Positions 36,597 to 46,137 of a stretch of 64,000 nt of DNA are shown in pieces. The stretch's first letter is position 1. Each line of letters starts with the position of its first letter. The DNA comes from Bryobacterales bacterium (GTDB lineage Bacteria; Acidobacteriota; Terriglobia; Bryobacterales; Bryobacteraceae), in the NCBI GenBank assembly GCA_016716385.1, contig JADJWL010000003.1, positions 1 to 64,000 of the forward strand. Reading direction: 5' to 3'. The position numbers and the translations under genes were made by a program. The notes under the pieces were generated by a model that saw only the letters and a program-made list of their open reading frames with translations, ran no database searches and had not been told where the DNA came from.

Positions 36597-38018
36597 ATGT
36601 CCGCCGCTTTTGACCAGAAGATCCACGAAACCGTCACCGACCCGCGGCTGCAACTGGCAATCTACACCGCCACCGGGCGTCTGATCGAGAAGCGTCGGGG
36701 CGCGGTCGACGACGCCGTGCTTCCGGATTACCAGGAACTCCGCACCCAGGCCAACGCCGTCAAGCAGCACACCATCGAGAACCTCGACTTCTACCTCGAA
36801 CAACTCGAAGAGAACGTCACGGCGCATGGCGGCAAGGTGGTCTGGTGCCAGGACGGCGCCGAGGTCGCGGACTTCATCCTGAAGCTCGCCAAGGAACGCC
36901 AGGCGCACCTGATCGTGAAATCGAAGTCGATGACGACCGAGGAAATCGATCTCAACGAGCGCGTAGAAAAGCATGGCCTGGAGTCCGTCGAAACCGATCT
37001 CGGCGAATACATTCTCCAGCTTGCCCACGAACGCCCGTATCACATCGTCGCCCCGGCTCTGCACAAGACGCGCTACGACGTCGCGGACATCTTCGAACGC
37101 ACGCTCGGCGTCGAGCGCGAGGAAGTCATCGAGAAGCAGACCAAGATCGCGCGTTCCGTTCTGCGGCAGAAGTTCCTGGCCGCCGACATCGGCATCAGCG
37201 GCGCCAACTTCCTGGTCGCGGACTCGGGCGCCATCGTGCTCGTCGAGAACGAAGGCAACGCCCGGCTCTCCACCACGGCGCCGAAAATCCACATTGCGGT
37301 GGCGGGGATTGAGAAGCTCATCCCCCGGGCGCAGGACCTCGCCGTGTTCCTGAAGCTCCTCGGCCGGTCCGCCACCGGACAGCCGCTGACCGTCTACACC
37401 TCAATGCTCTCCGGTCCGCGCCGCGAGGGCGAGATCGACGGCCCGGACGAGTTCTACCTTGTGCTGCTCGACAACGGACGCACCAAGGTGCTCGCCGACG
37501 AGGAGAAGCGCCAGGCGCTTTACTGCATCCGCTGCGGCGCGTGCCTGAATCACTGCCCGGTGTACCGGAAGATCGGCGGACACAGCTTCCCGTGGGTCTA
37601 TTCGGGTCCCATCGGCGCGATCATCACGCCGCAGTTCATGGGGACGCTGCACGAACCGGGCTTGCCGTTTGCCTCAAGCCTCTGCGGAGCATGCGCGGAG
37701 GTCTGCCCGGTCAAGATCGATATCCCGCAGATCCTGCTCGACCTGCGCGCCGACATCAAGGAAGCCGAAACGAAACAGGGGACGAACCGCTGGGAGCGCC
37801 TGGCGTTCCGGATGTGGAGCTGGGTGATGCGGCGTCCGAAGCTCTACGAAATGGCGTCGATGATGGCGGCGTCGCTGGCGCCGTCAAACGACGGCTACAT
37901 CCGCAACCTGCCGGGACCGATGAACGTTGGCCCGGTGGCGGGCTGGCTGTCCCAGCGTGATCTGCCAGTGCCGGCCGCGCGCAGCTTCCGCCAGCAGTGG
38001 CGGCGACGGAGACGCTGA
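36597..38018 (+). CDS. lutB: L-lactate utilisation subunit LutB
   Basis: A 473-residue LutB protein: LUD-type N-terminal domain (SKSMTTEEIDLNERVE; GISGANFLVADSGAIVLVEN) and a C-terminal 2x[4Fe-4S] ferredoxin part with CIRCGACLNHCP and CGACAEVCPVKIDIP. It passes electrons from lactate oxidation. It is co-transcribed with lutA (8-nt gap), and its stop TGA shares bases with the lutC ATG. The frame is open upstream across lutA, but only this ATG begins the family sequence. Confidence 0.95.
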   Translation: MSAAFDQKIHETVTDPRLQLAIYTATGRLIEKRRGAVDDAVLPDYQELRTQANAVKQHTIENLDFYLEQLEENVTAHGGKVVWCQDGAEVADFILKLAKERQAHLIVKSKSMTTEEIDLNERVEKHGLESVETDLGEYILQLAHERPYHIVAPALHKTRYDVADIFERTLGVEREEVIEKQTKIARSVLRQKFLAADIGISGANFLVADSGAIVLVENEGNARLSTTAPKIHIAVAGIEKLIPRAQDLAVFLKLLGRSATGQPLTVYTSMLSGPRREGEIDGPDEFYLVLLDNGRTKVLADEEKRQALYCIRCGACLNHCPVYRKIGGHSFPWVYSGPIGAIITPQFMGTLHEPGLPFASSLCGACAEVCPVKIDIPQILLDLRADIKEAETKQGTNRWERLAFRMWSWVMRRPKLYEMASMMAASLAPSNDGYIRNLPGPMNVGPVAGWLSQRDLPVPAARSFRQQWRRRRR

Positions 38019-38647
38019 TGTCACGCGAAGCGATTCTGCAGAGGGTACGCACGGCGCTGGGCCGGACCGGCGGCGCTCCCCCGCCCCCGCCCGCGGTCCG
38101 CATCCGGATTCCCGAAGTGGCCGTCGACGACCGGATCGCTTCCCTGCGCGCGAAGGTCGAAGCGCTGGCGGGCAAGACGCTGCTGGCCGGCTCTCCGGCG
38201 GAGGCGCGCGAGTACGTGGCGAACGTGATCGCCGCCAGGACCGCGGTTGCGTCGAACGCCCCCGTTCTGGCGGAATGGGGCATCGCGGCGCTGCCGGGCG
38301 TCTCGACGGGGTTCTACGATCGGGAGGAGCTGCGGGTGGCGTGCGCGGCGGCCGATTTCGGCATCACCGCGGCCGATTACGCCCTGGCCGATACCGGGAC
38401 ACTCGTCATGTTTTCCTCACAAGAGGAAGCGCGGTTGATCTCGCTGCTCCCTCCAGTGCATCTCGCGCTCGTACCGCGCGAACGCATTTTGACCGGGCTC
38501 GACGAACTGCTCACGCTTCACCCTCAGCCAATGGACCGATCCTGTTCCATGGTGCTGATCACAGGCCCCAGCCGCACCGCGGATATCGAGCAGATCCTGG
38601 TCCGTGGCGTCCACGGTCCCGGCGAGATCCACGTCGTTGTGGTCTAG
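38018..38647 (+). CDS. lutC: L-lactate utilisation subunit LutC
   Basis: A 209-residue LutC/LUD-domain protein: MSREAILQRVRTALGRTGG, then FGITAADYALADTGTLVMFS and the conserved end (RTADIEQILVRGVHGPGEIH). It completes the LutABC complex with overlapping translation from lutB (TGATG). The first ATG of the longer frame (37997) would read into lutB and is less likely. Its end is 36 nt before an exported cyclase gene. Confidence 0.95.
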   Translation: MSREAILQRVRTALGRTGGAPPPPPAVRIRIPEVAVDDRIASLRAKVEALAGKTLLAGSPAEAREYVANVIAARTAVASNAPVLAEWGIAALPGVSTGFYDREELRVACAAADFGITAADYALADTGTLVMFSSQEEARLISLLPPVHLALVPRERILTGLDELLTLHPQPMDRSCSMVLITGPSRTADIEQILVRGVHGPGEIHVVVV

Positions 38648-38683
38648 TGGCGGGCGCGTGCCGCGGCATGCCAGAATCGGCCC

Positions 38684-39697
38684 ATGCCAAACGCCGCGAT
38701 CCGTCTGTTCCTTGGACTCACCGTCTGCGCCGTCCTGCTGAGCGCACAAACGCCCAAAGGCTGGACCAAAGGGAGAGGCTGGGGCTGGGTCTGGGGACCG
38801 GACGACGAGGTCGGCTCGCTCAACGCGATTACGGCTCCGGATCTGGTCCTGCGCGCTCTGCGCGACGTCAAGAAGGGCCGCGTCCACGACCTCGGCGTGC
38901 CCCTGGACCGCCAGTCGTTCAAGTGGCCGGGGCACTCGCCGACCGAGATCATGTCCTTCCGTACGCCTGTGGGCGTGAAACTCGGTAAGGACATTCCCGG
39001 CTTCGCCAATCATCCACAGGGGCTGGCGTTCCATAGCTGCGCCCTGTTCATCTCCGACAACCTCGGCACGCAGATCGACGGACTCGGCCACATCGTCACG
39101 GGCGCGGACAATCACTGGTACAACGGCTTCAAAGAGGAGCAACACGGGGGCGACTTCGGGATCCGTAAAGCCGACGCCGACTCCATCCCTCCCGTCATCG
39201 GGCGCGCCGTGTTGATCGACGTGGCGGCGTGGCGCGGTGTCGACGCGCTGCCCTCGAACTTCGCTATCGGTCCCAAGGAATTGGCGGCGGCGCTCGCCCG
39301 CCAGAAAGTGGATGTCGAGCCCGGCGACATCGTCATGATCCGCACCGGCGCACTGCGCCACTGGGGAGCGAATGGCGCGGACCACGAGGCTCTCGCCCGC
39401 CACGACTCCGCCGGTCTCACGTTGGAAGGCGCGAAATGGCTGGTGGAGGAGAAGGGCGCCGTGCTGATCGGCGCCGACACGAGCGGTCTCGAAGTGGCGG
39501 CAGACCCCGCTCTGCCCGGCGCCGTGATTCCGGTGCATCAGTACCTGCTGCTGGAGCAGGGCGTCCACATCGGCGAGTTTCACTACCTCGAAGACCTGTC
39601 GCGCAACCAGGTGTACCGGTTCACCTACGTCGCCATGACCAACCGTTTGCGCGGGACCACCGCCGGCACCGCCCTGCGGCCCATCGCGATTGAGTAG
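38684..39697 (+). CDS. Exported cyclase-family metal hydrolase
   Basis: A 337-residue member of the cyclase/kynurenine formamidase (KynB-like) family. The signal peptide is about 1-21. The HxGTHxD-type metal motif is altered: here QIDGLGHIV (Gln-Ile-Asp...His) carries the conserved Asp and His. HHxxx-equivalent regions appear as PGDIVMIRTGALRHWG and GADTSGLE. The family hydrolyses arylformamides or cyclic amides. A precise substrate is not inferable. The gene may be transcribed with lutC. Confidence 0.8.
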   Translation: MPNAAIRLFLGLTVCAVLLSAQTPKGWTKGRGWGWVWGPDDEVGSLNAITAPDLVLRALRDVKKGRVHDLGVPLDRQSFKWPGHSPTEIMSFRTPVGVKLGKDIPGFANHPQGLAFHSCALFISDNLGTQIDGLGHIVTGADNHWYNGFKEEQHGGDFGIRKADADSIPPVIGRAVLIDVAAWRGVDALPSNFAIGPKELAAALARQKVDVEPGDIVMIRTGALRHWGANGADHEALARHDSAGLTLEGAKWLVEEKGAVLIGADTSGLEVAADPALPGAVIPVHQYLLLEQGVHIGEFHYLEDLSRNQVYRFTYVAMTNRLRGTTAGTALRPIAIE

Positions 39698-39715
39698 CCC
39701 CGATAATGGAGGCAG

Positions 39716-41083
39716 ATGCTTTTTCTCGCGTTTCTCGCGCTGCTGGCGCCGGCCGACTGGGTGCCGGCACGCTGGCCCTGGACCGAACCCAAGACCCTCG
39801 ACCTCGTCGCCGGATCGCCCGTCAATTGCCTGCTTGTCGAGTGGGACGCCGCGGCGCCCGAACCGGTCACGCTGTTCGCGCGCGAGGCCAAGGCCAAAGG
39901 CTTCCTCACACTGGCCGTCCTGCGGCCGCAGTCAGACGCGGTGGCGGCGGCCAGGCGCGCCGTCGATAGCGGATTGAACGGTGTGGTGCTGGAAGGGGAT
40001 TTCAGCGACCCCGCCAGCGTCCACGAAGCGCTCGCCGGGACCGGCGCCGCCGTCATCGAGTTGACCGCCCGGCGGCTCATGCGCTTCGACTCCGGACAGC
40101 CGGTGCTCGGCACCTACCAGGGCGTCTGGCCCGGAATTCAGATTACCGAAGACGGCCATGCCAAGGCCGGGCCCACAGGATCGCCCTGGATCGACACGAA
40201 CACCGGCTTCATCCGCGCCGCCCGCTCGAACGGGGACTTCACGCTCTGGATGGGCAACCGGCCACCGGACGGCGCCGTGATCACCACCCGGCGGTATCTT
40301 CAGGTGATCTCCGACGCCGCCATGTCTGGCGCGCGCTGGGTGGTTGCGTTCGATGCCGGGCTCGCCTCCGGCGTCCACAGCGGCGACTCGAAGGCCCTGG
40401 AAACCTGGGCGGCGATCCTGAATCACCTGAAGTTTATCGAAAGCCGCCCGGAATGGCGGACGCTTTCGCCCTACGGCCAACTGGCGCTCGTGCAGGAAGC
40501 GAGTGCCTCGGGGCTGCTCTCCGGCGGCATCCTCGACATGATTGCCACCAAGCACACGCCGGTCCGCGCGGTGCCGCCGCACCGTCTGGATCCCGGCGCG
40601 CTCGCGGGCATCCGCATGGCGGTCAACGTGGACCCGGCCGGCCTCACCGATGCGCAGAAGAACACCCTGCGCGGCTTCGCCCGCGGCGGCGGCACTTTAC
40701 TCACGGCGCCTTCCGGCTGGAAGTCCGCCTCCGGCGAGGCCATCACGCTCGAAGAGGAAGAATTGAAACGCCTGGACGAGATCTGGCGCGAGATCAACAG
40801 CATGATCGGCCGGACCAACCTCGGCGCGCGCCTGTTCAATGTTTCCTCGATGATTTCGGCGCTGCTCTCCGATGGCGGGCGTTCGTACGCCCATATCGTG
40901 AACTTTTCCGAATACCCGGTCGAATCCGTGGCTGTCCATTTTCAGGGGAAATTCACCAAGGCCACACTCTGGACACCCGAAGGCGGCGAACAGGCGCTGG
41001 AAGTGTATCCCGCCGAGGAGGGCGCCGCGACAGGCGTCGACATCCCGCAGGTTTCGGTGTGGGCGACCGTGCGGCTAGACTAG
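39716..41083 (+). CDS. Secreted protein of unknown function, possible TIM-barrel glycosidase
   Basis: A 455-residue protein with a short signal peptide (MLFLAFLALLAPADW). Alternating alpha/beta segments (SPVNCLLVEWD, KGFLTLAVLRP, LNGVVLEGDF, GTGAAVIELTA) suggest a TIM-barrel of the glycoside-hydrolase-like type with a beta-rich C-terminal domain (SYAHIVNFSEYPVESVAVHF). No catalytic pair is certain. It starts 18 nt after the cyclase stop and ends 4 nt before the DUF362 start, so the three are co-transcribed. Confidence 0.65.
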   Translation: MLFLAFLALLAPADWVPARWPWTEPKTLDLVAGSPVNCLLVEWDAAAPEPVTLFAREAKAKGFLTLAVLRPQSDAVAAARRAVDSGLNGVVLEGDFSDPASVHEALAGTGAAVIELTARRLMRFDSGQPVLGTYQGVWPGIQITEDGHAKAGPTGSPWIDTNTGFIRAARSNGDFTLWMGNRPPDGAVITTRRYLQVISDAAMSGARWVVAFDAGLASGVHSGDSKALETWAAILNHLKFIESRPEWRTLSPYGQLALVQEASASGLLSGGILDMIATKHTPVRAVPPHRLDPGALAGIRMAVNVDPAGLTDAQKNTLRGFARGGGTLLTAPSGWKSASGEAITLEEEELKRLDEIWREINSMIGRTNLGARLFNVSSMISALLSDGGRSYAHIVNFSEYPVESVAVHFQGKFTKATLWTPEGGEQALEVYPAEEGAATGVDIPQVSVWATVRLD

Positions 41084-41087
41084 AAAC

Positions 41088-42209
41088 ATGACCCGACGCG
41101 AGTGGCTTGCTCTGGTTCCGGCCGCTGTCCTGCCGGTGCGCGCCGCACCGGTCTCTCCGGTGGCGGTTGCCAAGGTCGCCTCCTACCGGGAAGACCCGAC
41201 GCCGGTGCTCCGCACCATGTTCGACCGGATCGGCGGCATTGAGGGCCTGATGCGGAACAAGACTGTGACGGTCAAGCTGAACCTCACGGGCAACCCCGGA
41301 TCGCGCATCGGCGGGCGGCCGCCCGGGGTGACGCATTTCACGCATCCTCGGCTGGTAGAAGCGGCTGTGCACCTGTTCGGGCGGGCGGGGGCGAAGCGCG
41401 TGCGCCTGGTGGAAAGCGCCTGGGCCACCGGCGGTCCGCTCGAGGAATTCATGCTGCATTCGGGCTGGAACGTCCGCCGCATCCAGAACGCCGCGCCGCT
41501 TGTCGAGTTCGAGAATACGAACAATCGGGGCTCGTATCGCGAATATGCCCGCGTCAAGGTGCCCGGCGGCGGCGAGATGTTCGCCGCCTACGACCTGAAC
41601 CGCGCCTATGTGGACACCGATGTGTTCGTCAGCATGGCCAAGCTCAAGGAACACGAAACCTGCGGCGTGACGCTGGCTCTCAAGAACTGCTTCGGCAACA
41701 CGCCGGCATCGATCTACGGCGACGACGCAGGCGCCGATGAACCGAACGAAAAGCCGGGCAAGGGCCGGGTCGAGGCCATCCATTTCGGGAAGCGCGCTCC
41801 GGCGAAATCGGCGCCGCAGGAGATCCATCCCGGCCGTTACACGGAACCGGGCGACCGCGTGTCGCGGGTCGTCGCGGAGTTGTGCGCCGCCCGCCCGATT
41901 GATTTGTCGATCATCGACGGCATCGAAACCGTCACCGGTGGAGAAGGCCCGTGGATCAAGGGACTGCGCGTCGTGGCGCCCGGCGTCCTGATCGCCGGGA
42001 GGAATCCGGTCAGCACCGACGCCGTCTCCACCGCGATCATGGGGTACGATCCGCGCGCCCCAAAGGGCGTCAAGCCATTCGCCACCTGCGAGAACACCCT
42101 GCTGCTGGCGGAGAAACTCAGCATCGGATCGGCCGATCTGTCCCGCATCGAGATCGCCGGTATCCCACTAGAGGATGCACGTTTTCCGTTCGAAGCCGCG
42201 GCCCTTTAG
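41088..42209 (+). CDS. DUF362-domain protein, exported
   Basis: A 373-residue DUF362 protein. A Tat-like start (MTRREWLALVPAAVLPVRAA) is followed by VKLNLTGNPGSRIGGRPPGV, the family's central motifs (FVSMAKLKEHETCGVTLALK NC) and DLSIIDGIETVTGGEGPW. The function of DUF362 is unknown; it is often near iron-sulfur or redox proteins. The last ~28 codons (from IGSADLSRIEIAGIPLEDAR) recur as a relic at about 49.3 kb. The gene ends 4 nt into the convergent ABC permease gene. Confidence 0.88.
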   Translation: MTRREWLALVPAAVLPVRAAPVSPVAVAKVASYREDPTPVLRTMFDRIGGIEGLMRNKTVTVKLNLTGNPGSRIGGRPPGVTHFTHPRLVEAAVHLFGRAGAKRVRLVESAWATGGPLEEFMLHSGWNVRRIQNAAPLVEFENTNNRGSYREYARVKVPGGGEMFAAYDLNRAYVDTDVFVSMAKLKEHETCGVTLALKNCFGNTPASIYGDDAGADEPNEKPGKGRVEAIHFGKRAPAKSAPQEIHPGRYTEPGDRVSRVVAELCAARPIDLSIIDGIETVTGGEGPWIKGLRVVAPGVLIAGRNPVSTDAVSTAIMGYDPRAPKGVKPFATCENTLLLAEKLSIGSADLSRIEIAGIPLEDARFPFEAAAL

Positions 42210-43276
42210 TCTGTCCCGTAATTGATCTCGATGCGCTGCACGGAGCGCGAGGCGATCCAGAGCACGAGCGCCGTTACTGCCAACAATCCGCAAACAGCGG
42301 CTACCGTGGACGGAGGATCGGCGGGGGACATCAGCAACTGGATCAGCGCGGGCGCGTTCGCGTCCATCGGCGGAGGGATGGGAGCGAGCGATTGCACGTA
42401 GTAGAGCACGCTAAACTTCTGCAGCGCCGCCGGGAGGATCCCGTTGATGCCTTCCCAAAACAAAATCACGATCGCGGGGACGACCGGGTTGCGCACGAGC
42501 AGGCCCGCGGCCAGAAAGAGACTGCCGTAGCCGACGCACCCCGCCGCCGCCGCCGTGGCGTACCAGAACAGGTGCTCCGGCCCCTGAGCACGCCAGAAAG
42601 CGCTTAGTTCCACGGCGTCCTGCGGCCACAGCATCAGTCCGAAAGACAGAGCGGCGCCCGTCGCGAAAATCAGTGTCGCCGCGATGAGGCCCGCCAGGTA
42701 CTTGCCCGCCAGCAAGACTTCGCGGCGCGCCGGCGCGAGAAACCAGAAGTGCAGCGTCTTGTCGAGAATCTCGCCCCGGAAGAGGTTCATGAAGATGCCC
42801 AGGCAGCCGAAGAAAACCGCCAGCCGCAAGTAGAAGTATTGAAAAACTCCTGCGAACACCTTGCGGTCGTCTTCGAAATCGATCAGCGGGCGCGAACGCT
42901 TGTTCTGCAAAATGCCGGCCTCGAAGTGGAGAAACCAGCGGCGCTCACCGTCGAAGTAGATCAGGTTGCGGTACTCGACGGAGGCCTCGCCCCGAGGCCC
43001 GCGGCGGAACTTGCGCTCATGAACCGGTTCGCCGGCAGTCTTCAGGACTTCCTCGTCAGTGTCACCCTCGCGTATCGACTCAAGGATGGCCGCGGCGGTC
43101 ACCCGGGACGCGTAGCGGCTCTGGCTGAGCTTCACTTCGATAGCATGTCCGAAGAAGGGCACGGAGGGAAACAGCGCCAGCAGGTACACCCAGGAGCTGC
43201 GTTTCGAGAAGAATACGCGGCGCAACTGCAGCCGCGCGATCGTCCAGGCTTGCCGCAGGCGGAACTCCGCAGTCAC
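42206..43276 (-). CDS. ABC-2 type transporter permease
   Basis: A 356-residue permease with about six membrane helices (residues 25-45, 155-175, 195-215, 245-265, 270-290, 325-345 approximately). A large soluble loop lies between the first two helices (about 50-150), a mark of the ABC-2 subfamily. With the ATPase directly upstream (4-nt overlap) it forms one exporter. Substrate unknown. Confidence 0.85.
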   Translation of the reverse strand: MTAEFRLRQAWTIARLQLRRVFFSKRSSWVYLLALFPSVPFFGHAIEVKLSQSRYASRVTAAAILESIREGDTDEEVLKTAGEPVHERKFRRGPRGEASVEYRNLIYFDGERRWFLHFEAGILQNKRSRPLIDFEDDRKVFAGVFQYFYLRLAVFFGCLGIFMNLFRGEILDKTLHFWFLAPARREVLLAGKYLAGLIAATLIFATGAALSFGLMLWPQDAVELSAFWRAQGPEHLFWYATAAAAGCVGYGSLFLAAGLLVRNPVVPAIVILFWEGINGILPAALQKFSVLYYVQSLAPIPPPMDANAPALIQLLMSPADPPSTVAAVCGLLAVTALVLWIASRSVQRIEINYGTD

Positions 43277-44205
43277 CGGCCACCTCCGATCAGGTACTTG
43301 TAGAGCGCGTCCACGTTCTCGTCGGCCGCGACGACGCTTTCGACCGTGTGGCCGGCGAGTGAAATGCGCGTGAGGGCGCGGGAGAATTCGCGCTGGTTGC
43401 GCGTCGCCACCAGCAGGCCGAGGCGGTCCTCGTGGACCTGGACCTGGGTGATGTGATCCTGCTCAAAGAGCAAGGCGGCAATGCGCGACGCATCGCGGCA
43501 GCGGATGATGTACTGGCTGGGGTGCTCGTGTATCTCTTCGCGCACACCGCGCACGTGCCCTTCGGCGATGATCATGCCGTTGGCGATGAGGATGACACGA
43601 TCGGAGATCACGTCCACTTCCTGCAGCACGTGGCTCGAAAGAACGACATGCCGGCCTTGCGCGGCGAACTCGTGAAACAGGGCGATCGTCTCGGCGCGCA
43701 CCAGGGGATCGAGGCCGTTGAGCGGCTCGTCGAGGATCAGTACCTCGGGGTCGTGCGCCAGGGCCACTGCCAGCCGCACGCGCTGCCGCATGCCTTTCGA
43801 GTAGGCGGCGACCTTGCGGTGCGCGGCCTCGTTCATGCCCACGCGCTCCAAAGACTTCCAGGCACGCCGGGAGGCCTCCTGTTTGCCGTGGCCCGCGAGA
43901 AGTAGTCCCGTCGTGACGAAGTCGAGGCCGGTCACGCCACGCGGCGCGGCATCGTACTGCGTGGCGTAGCCGGTGATGCGCATCAGGCGCTCGGGGTCGC
44001 GAGGCGAGAGGCCGCGCACGGTGATCACGCCACGGTCCGGATGAATCAGGCCCGCCATCAGGTTCATGAGCGTCGTCTTGCCCGAGCCGTTGGGTCCCAC
44101 CAGGCTGGTGATGCCCGATGGAATGCGCAGCGTGACATGGTTCACGCCGAGCACCTCGCCGTAGAACTTCGAGACTTCCTGGAAGACGATTTCTGGCGCG
44201 CTCAA
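43273..44205 (-). CDS. ABC transporter ATP-binding protein 2
   Basis: A 310-residue ATPase: Walker A GPNGSGKT (37-44), signature YSKGMRQRVRLAVALAHDPE, Walker B LILDEPLNGLD and H-loop SSHVLQEVD. An extended C-terminal part (after 215) is typical of ABC-2 drug or surface-polymer exporters. It starts with TTG at 44205: the family begins SAPEIVFQEVSKFYGE, GGAGGTGG lies about 7 nt before it, and the TTGA overlaps the preceding permease stop. The longer frame from 44469 is antisense noise. Confidence 0.9.
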   Translation of the reverse strand: MSAPEIVFQEVSKFYGEVLGVNHVTLRIPSGITSLVGPNGSGKTTLMNLMAGLIHPDRGVITVRGLSPRDPERLMRITGYATQYDAAPRGVTGLDFVTTGLLLAGHGKQEASRRAWKSLERVGMNEAAHRKVAAYSKGMRQRVRLAVALAHDPEVLILDEPLNGLDPLVRAETIALFHEFAAQGRHVVLSSHVLQEVDVISDRVILIANGMIIAEGHVRGVREEIHEHPSQYIIRCRDASRIAALLFEQDHITQVQVHEDRLGLLVATRNQREFSRALTRISLAGHTVESVVAADENVDALYKYLIGGGR

Positions 44206-45062
44206 GAGACCACCTCCACGGGCCGCAGCTTGCGATTGAGCACGAACAGCAGCAAGGCGGCCATGATGCTCACGACGATGAAGCAGAAGGTTGCATTGGG
44301 CCCCGGGATCGGGTCGGCGCCAAGCATGGCGCACCAGATCTGGTTCATCGCACGGCCCGGATTGAAGGCCGAAGCCCACTCCACGCGCAGCACGGCGTTG
44401 GTCAACTCGGCCGCGCCTGCCAGCACGAAGAACACGCCGAGCACCAGCGCTCCGGCAACGATGCGCCACCGCACGTAGGCCGAGCTCGCCATCGCCACCA
44501 GGCTGACCAGCAGGATCCAGAGCAGAAAACCAAAGAAGACACCCACGCCGAGCTGCCAGTTACTCGCGAACCACGACCACCCGGCCATGGCCGATTGCAT
44601 GAAGAACAGCAGCACGCCGGGCACCCATGTGACGAGCGAGAGCATGCCGAGCAGCACGAGCAAGCGCGCCAAAACGTATTCCACACGCGATATCGGGCGG
44701 CTGAAGTAGAGAGACAACGCGCCGTTGGCGAGATCGGGGGCGATCAGGCTGGGTCCCGCGAAGGCCGATAGCAGGATCGCAAAAACCGACTGCGCGTTCA
44801 TAAAGATCACAAAGAACCGGCTGTCTATTCGCAGGAAGGCCGACATTTTCTGATCGAATCCCAGCAGCAGGTCGGCGTGGTTGGACACATAGATGAAGCC
44901 CGCGCACAGCAACGGCCAGAACGTGGCGGCGACCAGCAGAATCACCACCAGGCGCTGCTCCAGCAGACGGCGCCAGGCGAACCGGGGAAGCACGAAGAAG
45001 CGCGCCCAGTGCCCCGTCAACGCACCCTGGTAGCGCGTGTAGCCGCGCTTATAGACGGCCAT
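44202..45062 (-). CDS. ABC-2 transporter permease 1
   Basis: A 286-residue permease with about six hydrophobic helices (e.g. LVVILLVAATFWPLLCAGFI, LLVLLGMLSLVTWVPGVLLF, IVAGALVLGVFFVLAGAAEL, FCFIVVSIMAALLLFVL). It starts inside the preceding ATPase gene (14-nt overlap) and overlaps the following ATPase by 4 nt, so four genes are translated as one block. Confidence 0.85.
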   Translation of the reverse strand: MAVYKRGYTRYQGALTGHWARFFVLPRFAWRRLLEQRLVVILLVAATFWPLLCAGFIYVSNHADLLLGFDQKMSAFLRIDSRFFVIFMNAQSVFAILLSAFAGPSLIAPDLANGALSLYFSRPISRVEYVLARLLVLLGMLSLVTWVPGVLLFFMQSAMAGWSWFASNWQLGVGVFFGFLLWILLVSLVAMASSAYVRWRIVAGALVLGVFFVLAGAAELTNAVLRVEWASAFNPGRAMNQIWCAMLGADPIPGPNATFCFIVVSIMAALLLFVLNRKLRPVEVVS

Positions 45063-46038
45063 CGTTGGTCACCTGTTCCGCGGGCAGCGCATTCTCGTGC
45101 GGCGTTCTTTCGATGTGGCCCACGGCCTTGAGGAAAATCTCCTCGAGCGAATCGCGGCGGTGCGTCAGCCGGCGTACCTCGAGACTCTCGCGCGCCACGA
45201 GCTGCCACACCACATCGATTTCGACGCCGGGGGGCAGCACGATGCGCCAGCGGCCCCCACCTTCGCTGACGCCTTCGGCGCCATGCCCGCGAAGAGCCGC
45301 GCCGAAGCCGCGATCGTCGCCCGAGACTTCCAACTCGACAAAACGGCGGTTGGCGCGACGCTCCTCTTCGAGGTTGGCCTGGTGCACAAGGCGGCCGCCC
45401 TTGAGGATGATGACTTCGTCGCAGACGGCCTCAACGTCGCGCAGCAGGTGCGAGCACAGCACCACGCTCATGCCGTGCTCTTCTTTCATTTCGCGGACGA
45501 GTTGCAGCATGCGGGCCCGCGCACTGGGATCGAGGCCGTTGGTAGGTTCATCGAGAATCACCAGTTCCGGCCCGTGGATAATGGCTTGCGCCAGCTTCGC
45601 CATCTGCTTCATCCCTAGCGAATAGGTACCGATGGCGCGATAGCGGGCTTCGCCCAACCCGACGTGGAACAGTACCTCGTGCGCTTTCTCCAGCGCCACG
45701 CGCGAAGGGAGCCCCGAGAGTTCGCCCATCACGCGCAGAAAGCGAACGGCCGTCATGCCGGCGATGAAAGCATCGTTCTCGGGCATGAATCCGACCCGGG
45801 CCTTCACTTCCCGCGACTGTTTATGACAATCGAAACCCAGGATGCGGGCTTTGCCCCCGGAGGCTTTGTGGAAGCCGAGCAGCGTGAGAATCAACGTGGA
45901 TTTCCCGGCGCCGTTGGGGCCCAGCAGGCCGATGGTTTTGCCCGCGCCCGCGGCGCCGAGGCGGCAGGAAATCCCTTCGAGGATTTCCCGACGGCCCAAC
46001 TTCACGCGCAGATCCTGGAGTTCAATGACCGGTGTCAT
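45049..46038 (-). CDS. ABC transporter ATP-binding protein 1
   Basis: A 329-residue ATPase: Walker A GPNGAGKS (40-47), the signature-region helix SLGMKQMAKLAQAIIHGPEL, Walker B VILDEPTNGLD, H-loop CSHLLRDVE and a C-terminal extension of about 110 residues. The start is at MTPVIELQDLRVK (46038) rather than the upstream ATG at 46119, which adds unconserved sequence. It pairs with the permease downstream. It follows the FecR-like gene by 99 nt, so it could be under the upstream sigma factor. Confidence 0.9.
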   Translation of the reverse strand: MTPVIELQDLRVKLGRREILEGISCRLGAAGAGKTIGLLGPNGAGKSTLILTLLGFHKASGGKARILGFDCHKQSREVKARVGFMPENDAFIAGMTAVRFLRVMGELSGLPSRVALEKAHEVLFHVGLGEARYRAIGTYSLGMKQMAKLAQAIIHGPELVILDEPTNGLDPSARARMLQLVREMKEEHGMSVVLCSHLLRDVEAVCDEVIILKGGRLVHQANLEEERRANRRFVELEVSGDDRGFGAALRGHGAEGVSEGGGRWRIVLPPGVEIDVVWQLVARESLEVRRLTHRRDSLEEIFLKAVGHIERTPHENALPAEQVTNDGRL

Positions 46039-46137
46039 GTGACGTTGCGTCTGGTGCTCTGTGATGACACCTCTTTGCCATTCGGACCGCGATCCTGATG
46101 GCGTATCGATCGTGTTCACCCTCTCTGCGACAGTCCC

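Noticed and set aside
35376..38018. 880-codon plus-strand frame
   Set aside because: Runs out of frame through lutA before entering the true lutB start at 36597.
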